Of a DNA stretch of 64,000 nucleotides, positions 59,598 to 64,000 are shown piece by piece. This DNA is from Streptomyces typhae (lineage in GTDB: Bacteria; Actinomycetota; Actinomycetes; Streptomycetales; Streptomycetaceae), in assembly GCF_009755605.1 (NCBI RefSeq), contig NZ_WPNZ01000008.1, positions 186,001 through 250,000 on the forward strand, read 5' to 3'. The translations under genes were made by a program, and so were the position numbers. Each line of letters begins with the position of its first letter. Position 1 is the first letter of the stretch. The notes beneath the pieces were generated by a model that saw only the letters and a list, made by a program, of their open reading frames with translations, did not search any database and was not told the origin of the DNA.

Positions 59598-60920
59598 TCA
59601 GGTGGCCGGGGCGAGCCGCCACAGGGAGGTGACCTCGGCGGCGCGAGCCGTGTGCAGCGGGTCCGAGGCGTCGCTCGCACGGGGGTGGCGGGGCTTGGCG
59701 TCGAGCCGGTCGACGACGCGCAGACCGGCCGCGGCGAAGGCCTCGTCGAGTGCGTCGCGGGTGCGCAGGCCCAGGTGTTCGGCGAGGTCGGAGAGGATCA
59801 GCCAGCCCTCGCCGCCCGGCTGGAGATGGCCTGCGAGCCCGTCGAGGAAGGCCCGCAGCATCGCGCTGTCGGGGTCGTACACGCCCTGCTCCACGGCGGA
59901 GGTCGGGCGTGCCGGGAGCCACGGCGGGTTGCACACGACGAGGGCGGCGCGGCCCTCCGGGTAGAGGTCGCCGCTGTCCATGACCTGCACGCGGTCGCCG
60001 ATGCCGAGGCGCTCGACGTTGTCGCGCGCGCACGCGAGGGCGCGGGGGCTGCTGTCCGTGGCGACGGTCCGGCCGAGACCCCGGCGGGCGAGGACCGCGG
60101 CGAGGACGCCGGTCCCGGTGCCGAGGTCGAAGGCGGTGGCGTCCGCGGGGGCGCCGTGGACGGCGGCGGGCAGCGGGGCGGCGGCGACCAGGTCGACGTA
60201 CTCGCCCCGGACGGGCGAGAACACTCCGTAGTGCGGATGGATGCTGCCGCCGACCGCCGGGACCGGCACACCCTTGCGGCGCCACTCGTGGGCGCCGATC
60301 ACGCCGAGGAGTTCGCGCAGCGACACGACCGTGCGCCGCCGGGGCGGGCCGTAGGCCTCCGTGCAGGCCGCCCGCACGTCGGGGGCGCGGCGCAGCGCGA
60401 GGGAGTGGTCGTCCTCCAGGACGACGAGCAGCATGCCGAGCACCCTGGCCCGGTGGCCGCGGGCCTGCCGGTGCCGGTGGAACGTCTCGGCCGGGGTGGC
60501 GCCCGGCTTCGGCGCGAGCCGGTCGAGACGGCTTCCGAGGGCGCGGAGCAGTTGCCGGGCACCCTGGTAGTCGCCCCGCCACAGCAGCGCGGTGCCCTCA
60601 CAGGCGAGGCGGTAGGCCACGGCGGCCTTCGTCCGGTCGTCGGCGACGATCACACGCCGGGGCGCGGGCAGGCCGCTCTCGGAGTGCCAGTGGGCCGTGT
60701 ACGTCAGCGGGGCGGGGACGGGGCCGGACGTCGGCGCGGCCCCTGAGGCGGCTCCACCGCCGCCCGGGGCGCCGCCTCGCCTCGACCGCGCCGGTGACCG
60801 GACTTCTTCGGTCCAGGTGACGTCCGGGGCGTCGGCGATGTCGGGGGCACCCTGGGTGTGGGGGTTGCCGGTGTCACCGGTGTCACCGGTCCTGCCGGAG
60901 GGGTTGGCGGGCTCGGACAT
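59598..60920 (-). CDS. Class I SAM-dependent methyltransferase
   Basis: A 440-residue protein. The first 70 residues are disordered; residues about 75-230 form a helical domain with GTALLWRGDYQGARQLLRAL, and the methyltransferase domain has AFDLGTGTGVLAAVLARRG (SAM site) and AALVVCNPPWLPARPTSAVE, whose N-P-P-W loop is typical of N-methyltransferases acting on glutamine or RNA bases (HemK/RlmG type). So rRNA or release-factor methylation is plausible. ATG 60920 has a weak ribosome-binding site. Confidence 0.85.
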   Translation of the reverse strand: MSEPANPSGRTGDTGDTGNPHTQGAPDIADAPDVTWTEEVRSPARSRRGGAPGGGGAASGAAPTSGPVPAPLTYTAHWHSESGLPAPRRVIVADDRTKAAVAYRLACEGTALLWRGDYQGARQLLRALGSRLDRLAPKPGATPAETFHRHRQARGHRARVLGMLLVVLEDDHSLALRRAPDVRAACTEAYGPPRRRTVVSLRELLGVIGAHEWRRKGVPVPAVGGSIHPHYGVFSPVRGEYVDLVAAAPLPAAVHGAPADATAFDLGTGTGVLAAVLARRGLGRTVATDSSPRALACARDNVERLGIGDRVQVMDSGDLYPEGRAALVVCNPPWLPARPTSAVEQGVYDPDSAMLRAFLDGLAGHLQPGGEGWLILSDLAEHLGLRTRDALDEAFAAAGLRVVDRLDAKPRHPRASDASDPLHTARAAEVTSLWRLAPAT

Positions 60921-61126
60921 CGACGGCTCGTCAACTCCTCGGTGGTCGCGATGCGCGGATTCCCGGAGACGTGCGGCGACCGGGAAGCGCCTCAGGACGA
61001 TTCCACAGCCCGTGCCCCCTGGCAAACCCGGCCCCTCGGCACGAATGCCCAGGCGGCGGGCCCTGCGTCGCTCGCGCAGCCGGGTGAGTCCAGAGACCCG
61101 CCTACCCCATTAGTCCTATTTACCCA

Positions 61127-61132
61127 TATATC
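61127..61132 (+). promoter_or_regulatory. Possible -10 element of the deacetylase gene
   Basis: TATATC lies 8 bp before GTG 61141 in an unusually AT-rich stretch (61110-61132). No good -35 is present. If used, the transcript would be leaderless. The 220-bp gap upstream shows nothing else. Confidence 0.35.
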
Positions 61133-61140
61133 GTCGCTCC

Positions 61141-62280
61141 GTGATCATTCGCGCACGGACCCGGAACACCCGCACCGCCCTGACGCTCCTCGCCGCGGCC
61201 ACCCTCTCCCTGACGGCCTGCACCGCGTCCCCCGCCCCCGCGCCCCACCAGCGCCCCGCGGCCCTCAAGGACCGGAACCCGGCCGCCGCGCGCCAGGCGC
61301 CGCCGACCCTGGCCCCCGGACCCCAGGGCCTGACCCCGGTCTTCACCAGCGCGCCGCGCGCCGTGCAGGCACCCCGCGGCGCGGCGAAGGCCGCGCCCAC
61401 CGTCGCCCTCACCTTCGACGCCGACATGACGGCGGACCAGGGTCGGCGCGCCGCTGCGGGCGAACACTTCGACAATCCGCCTCTCGTCGACACCCTGCGC
61501 CGCCTGAAGGTCCCGGCGACGTTCTTCATGACGGGCCGCTGGGCCGAGCAGTACCCGGCGCAGACCCGGGACATCGGCCGGGATCCGCTCTTCGAGGTCG
61601 CGAACCACTCGTACAGCCACTACGCCTTCACCCCCCGCTGCTACGGCCTGCCCACCGTCGCCCCGCACCGCATGCGCGCCGAGGTGGAGCGCGCCTTCAC
61701 CGCCCTGCGCGAGTCGGGGGTCGAGCGCCCGGTGCCGTACTTCCGCTTCCCGGGCGGCTGTTACGACCAGCGGGCGCTGCGGGCCATCGCGCCGGCCGGT
61801 GTGACGGCGGTGCAGTGGGACGTGGTGGGCGGCGACGCGTTCGCCAAGGACCCCGACGCGGTGGCACGGCAGGTCCTGCAAGGGGTGCGGCCCGGTTCGG
61901 TCGTCGTCCTGCACTGCACGCGCAGCGCGGCGCCCGCGACCGAGCGCGCCGTCCGCACGATCGTCCCCGCGCTGCGCGAGCGCGGCTTCCGCTTCGTGCG
62001 GGTGTCGGAGCAGATCGGCGCCGCGCGTGGTGCGCGCGATGCGCGGCGGGACGGGGCTCGGCCCGCCGGAGCCCGGCCGGACGGGGCCTGGCCCGACGAC
62101 ACCCGGGCCAGCGGCACCCGACCCGACGGGGCACGACCCGACGACAACGGGGCCAGCGGCACCCGACCCGACGGGGCACGACCCGACGACACCGGGGCCA
62201 GCGGAGCCCGACCCGAAGACACCCGGGCCAGCGGCTCCAGGCCCGACGGCCCCCGGGCTGCCGGGGCCGCCCCGAACTAG
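61141..62280 (+). CDS. Polysaccharide deacetylase lipoprotein (NodB/CE4 fold)
   Basis: A 379-residue exported protein. The signal ends in a lipobox (LLAAATLSLTACTASP), so it is tethered to the outer face of the membrane. The NodB domain has VALTFDADMTADQG (motif 1, with Asp-Ala-Asp instead of the usual Asp-Asp-Gly), PATFFMTGRWAEQYP, FEVANHSYSHYAFTP (motif 2, H-x3-H) and VPYFRFPGGCYDQ (motif 3). It probably deacetylates cell-wall or exopolysaccharide amino sugars, although the altered first motif may change metal binding. The C-terminal 85 residues are tandem 15-residue repeats (RPDGARPDDTGASG type). Confidence 0.87.
   Translation: MIIRARTRNTRTALTLLAAATLSLTACTASPAPAPHQRPAALKDRNPAAARQAPPTLAPGPQGLTPVFTSAPRAVQAPRGAAKAAPTVALTFDADMTADQGRRAAAGEHFDNPPLVDTLRRLKVPATFFMTGRWAEQYPAQTRDIGRDPLFEVANHSYSHYAFTPRCYGLPTVAPHRMRAEVERAFTALRESGVERPVPYFRFPGGCYDQRALRAIAPAGVTAVQWDVVGGDAFAKDPDAVARQVLQGVRPGSVVVLHCTRSAAPATERAVRTIVPALRERGFRFVRVSEQIGAARGARDARRDGARPAGARPDGAWPDDTRASGTRPDGARPDDNGASGTRPDGARPDDTGASGARPEDTRASGSRPDGPRAAGAAPN
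62050..62250 (+). repeat. 45-bp tandem repeats encoding the deacetylase C-terminal tail
   Basis: About three full 45-bp units plus degenerate copies, with core CGACCCGACGGGGCACGACC, within the 3' end of the deacetylase gene. The encoded Arg/Pro/Asp/Gly tail may span or bind the cell wall; repeat number is likely strain-variable. Confidence 0.85.
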
Positions 62281-62290
62281 GCTGGCCGTC

Positions 62291-62581
62291 ATGGCCGACG
62301 CCCCCGACACCCCCGACGCACTCGACGCACCCGACGCACCCGACATGCCCGCCCCCGCCCCGGCCCGCCACGCCTCCGGCAGCCCCGAAGCCGCCCCCGG
62401 CGCCGTCGACGGCTACTGCGCGCCGGGGCCGTCCGCACCTCCCCCGGGCGCGGGCGGCCCGCCCTTCGCCGAGTGCGTCCTGTGCCGGAAGCCCACGGAG
62501 TACCCGGAGTCGCACAAGGGCATCACCCTGTGCCCGGTCTGCGAGTGGCAGGAGGCGCAGCGCACGGCGTGCTCGGGCTGA
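62291..62581 (+). CDS. Small Cys4 zinc-ribbon-like protein
   Basis: A 96-residue protein. The N-terminal 60 residues are Pro/Ala/Asp-rich and partly made of APDAPD-type repeats. The C-terminal domain CVLCRKPTEYPESHKG and ITLCPVCEWQEAQ has two C-x2-C pairs 18 residues apart, a probable zinc ribbon. Function unknown; such small proteins often bind RNA or proteins. The ATG is 10 bp after the deacetylase stop, so it may be cotranscribed. Confidence 0.78.
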   Translation: MADAPDTPDALDAPDAPDMPAPAPARHASGSPEAAPGAVDGYCAPGPSAPPPGAGGPPFAECVLCRKPTEYPESHKGITLCPVCEWQEAQRTACSG

Positions 62582-62668
62582 CGCATGACGCCTGACGCCT
62601 GACATCCCACGCCGGACGCCTGACGCCTCACATCCGACGCGTGGCATCCGACGCATGACGCATGACCG
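62580..62668. repeat. Short tandem repeats of about 10 bp
   Basis: Many copies of CATGACGCCTGACG-type units (variants CATCCGACGC, CCTGACGCCT) begin at the stop of the zinc-ribbon gene and run through most of the gap to the Pth2 gene. Confidence 0.75.
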
Positions 62669-62761
62669 GCGCAGGAGGAACCGGCAGCCGGGGGGCCGGG
62701 CGCACGGGGCCGTCCGGCAGCCGCCCCGCAGCCGGCGCTCGCCCCCTGGCAGACTGGACGC

Positions 62762-63493
62762 GTGACCAGCAACGAGTACCGCTCCACCGCCTCCGAGGCG
62801 GCCGACTCGCGCGACGAGGCCCCGCAGTTCGTCCTGCCCCTGGTGGCCCGCATCGAGCGCGCGGCACCCCCGGCCCGTACGGACGCCCTGGAGACGGCGG
62901 CCCGCGCGGTCCTCACGATCCTGAGCGACGAGCGGTCCCTCGGCGACGGCGAGTGGGCGCGGGCCGTGCGGGACTGGCAGGACGCGCGCATCCGCAAGGT
63001 GGTGCGCAGGGCGCGCGGCGCGGAGTGGCGCCGCGCGGAGGCGCTGCCCGGCATCACGGTCACCGGCAAGTCGGCCGAGGTCCGCGTCCACCCGCCGGTG
63101 CCCCTGGACGGCTGGCCCAAGGACCTGGCCCGCCTCCAGGTCTCCGGCACCGAGCTGGACGACCCGGATCCCGTACCGGACCCCGACCCGGCGGCGCCCG
63201 TCCTGTGGCTGAACCCCCACGTCTCGATGTCGGCGGGCAAGACGATGGCCCAGGCGGGGCACGCCGCCCAACTGGCGTGGTGGGAGCTGTCCGAGCCGGA
63301 CCGCGCGGCCTGGCGCGAGGCGGGCTTCGCCCTGTCCGTCCGCACCGCCTCCCCGTCCCGCTGGGCCGAACTGGTCGCCTCCGGGCTGCCGTTGGTGCGG
63401 GACGCGGGCTTCACGGAGATCGCCCCCGGGGAGACCGTCGTGGCCGAGGGAGGCAGCCACGTCTGCCCGCTCCCGCGGAAGGACCCCGCCTGA
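62762..63493 (+). CDS. Pth2-type peptidyl-tRNA hydrolase domain protein
   Basis: A 243-residue protein. The N-terminal half (LPLVARIERAAPPARTDALE, AVRDWQDARIRKVVRRARGA) is helical and actinobacteria-specific. The C-terminal half has VLWLNPHVSMSAGKTMAQAG, HAAQLAWWELSE and VRDAGFTEIAPGETVVAEGG, matching the Pth2 fold with its conserved Lys and Gln. Bacterial Pth2-like proteins probably rescue peptidyl-tRNA, but the catalytic pattern is incomplete, so activity is unproven. GTG 62762 is the start. Confidence 0.8.
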   Translation: MTSNEYRSTASEAADSRDEAPQFVLPLVARIERAAPPARTDALETAARAVLTILSDERSLGDGEWARAVRDWQDARIRKVVRRARGAEWRRAEALPGITVTGKSAEVRVHPPVPLDGWPKDLARLQVSGTELDDPDPVPDPDPAAPVLWLNPHVSMSAGKTMAQAGHAAQLAWWELSEPDRAAWREAGFALSVRTASPSRWAELVASGLPLVRDAGFTEIAPGETVVAEGGSHVCPLPRKDPA

Positions 63494-63543
63494 AACGGCG
63501 CGCACCCCCGCGACAGCGTGCCACCCCTCCCCGGGCGAAGCCT

Positions 63544-63987
63544 TCAGCCCCGCAGCGCCCCCTCCACCGGCCATGTCCGCAGCGTCTCGTCCAGGCGCTC
63601 GTACGCCTCGTCGAACCACTCGTCCGTGAGCGTGACCGTCGCCGTCACCGAGGTCAGGGACATCGAGTGGTCGGCGATCGTGACGTGGGCCAGCTCGCCG
63701 TCCGGGTCGAGTTCCACGGAGAGTTCCGGGTCCCGGCGGCCGGCGCGCCAGGTGCGGTCCTCGCCGCCGTCCAGGGCGTCGAGGGTCTCCCGCCACTCGG
63801 TGAGGTCCTCCGGGGACACCGACGTGGCCAGCGAACCCCGGACGAAGGCGGTGTCGACGAGGATCTCGCCGACGAGCACTTCGACTCCGGAGCGGCCCGG
63901 CGCCGGGCGCTTCCCCGTGATGCGGACCGTCACGCTGTTGTCCTCGCCCTCCAGGCTGATCAGGTCGATCGACTCCGCTGACGCCAT
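63544..63987 (-). CDS. DUF5959-like conserved protein
   Basis: A 147-residue protein with SIDLISLEGEDNSVTVRITG, GRSGVEVLVGEILVDTAFVR and VTLTDEWFDEAYERLDETLR. It resembles a streptomycete DUF5959 family, all-beta with a helical end, of unknown role. ATG 63987 follows GGAGGGG. It converges on the Pth2 gene with a 50-bp gap. Confidence 0.72.
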   Translation of the reverse strand: MASAESIDLISLEGEDNSVTVRITGKRPAPGRSGVEVLVGEILVDTAFVRGSLATSVSPEDLTEWRETLDALDGGEDRTWRAGRRDPELSVELDPDGELAHVTIADHSMSLTSVTATVTLTDEWFDEAYERLDETLRTWPVEGALRG

Positions 63988-64000
63988 GGCCCCTCCGTGT

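Overview
The window is chromosomal DNA of a streptomycete or very close relative. GC is extremely high, with near-saturated G/C at third codon positions. ATG and GTG starts follow GGAGG-type sites, and many gene ends overlap by 1-8 bp. It carries typical Streptomyces families: a SARP regulator, Tat- and Sec-exported enzymes, MocR, GlgX/TreY/TreZ, and short intergenic palindromic repeats. I found no tRNA, rRNA, CRISPR, phage or transposase gene.

Layout. 0-1.2 kb: the end of a sulfonate/aliphatic-sulfur ABC permease coupled to a sirohydrochlorin chelatase, i.e. the tail of a sulfur-assimilation cluster. 1.2-9 kb: small housekeeping and accessory enzymes (GNAT, ketopantoate-reductase family, transglutaminase-like, DUF1697), a secreted subtilase and an MMPL exporter. 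9-13.6 kb: a divergent YczE membrane protein / YczR MocR-type regulator pair with a three-half-site operator candidate, a CDP-alcohol phosphatidyltransferase and a macrolide-type glycosyltransferase behind a perfect palindrome. 13.6-17.1 kb: a two-copy palindromic repeat, then a sugar ABC importer operon (permease, permease, binding lipoprotein). 17.3-20.6 kb: an APH-fold kinase, a DnaQ-like exonuclease and a HEPN protein. 20.7-22.9 kb: a copper amine oxidase apparently split into two separately exported polypeptides.

23-33.6 kb holds the glycogen-to-trehalose route: GlgX debrancher, TreY and TreZ. It is interrupted by a decayed MFS pseudogene, an M14 carboxypeptidase and an FHA protein, and is dense in tandem repeats and low-complexity insertions. 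33.7-39.7 kb: aldo/keto reductase, M24 peptidase, metallophosphoesterase, PDZ membrane protein, LysR regulator and a glutamine-amidotransferase-like protein. 39.7-41.6 kb: a large cytoplasmic multicopper oxidase carrying the only TTA (bldA-type) codon I found.

41.8-53.2 kb is the most accessory-looking part: an orphan GrpE-like protein, an alpha/beta hydrolase, a P450, a frameshifted small gene, a STAND NTPase with TPRs whose N-terminus looks like an amyloid-signalling (RHIM/BASS-like) motif, a coupled minus-strand pair (TagB/TagF-like transferase plus unknown) and a 1155-residue SARP-STAND-TPR regulator. 53.1-64 kb returns to core genes: an untracked 33-residue ORF, msrB, murC, a RibD-like reductase, zapE, a Tat-exported PhoX-like phosphatase, a methyltransferase, a polysaccharide deacetylase lipoprotein, a small zinc-ribbon protein, a Pth2-domain protein and a DUF5959-like protein.

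The strongest leads are the split copper amine oxidase, the STAND/amyloid-motif region with its two-gene unit, the YczR operator, and the small ORF downstream of msrB. All assignments rest on reading the sequence; no search was run.
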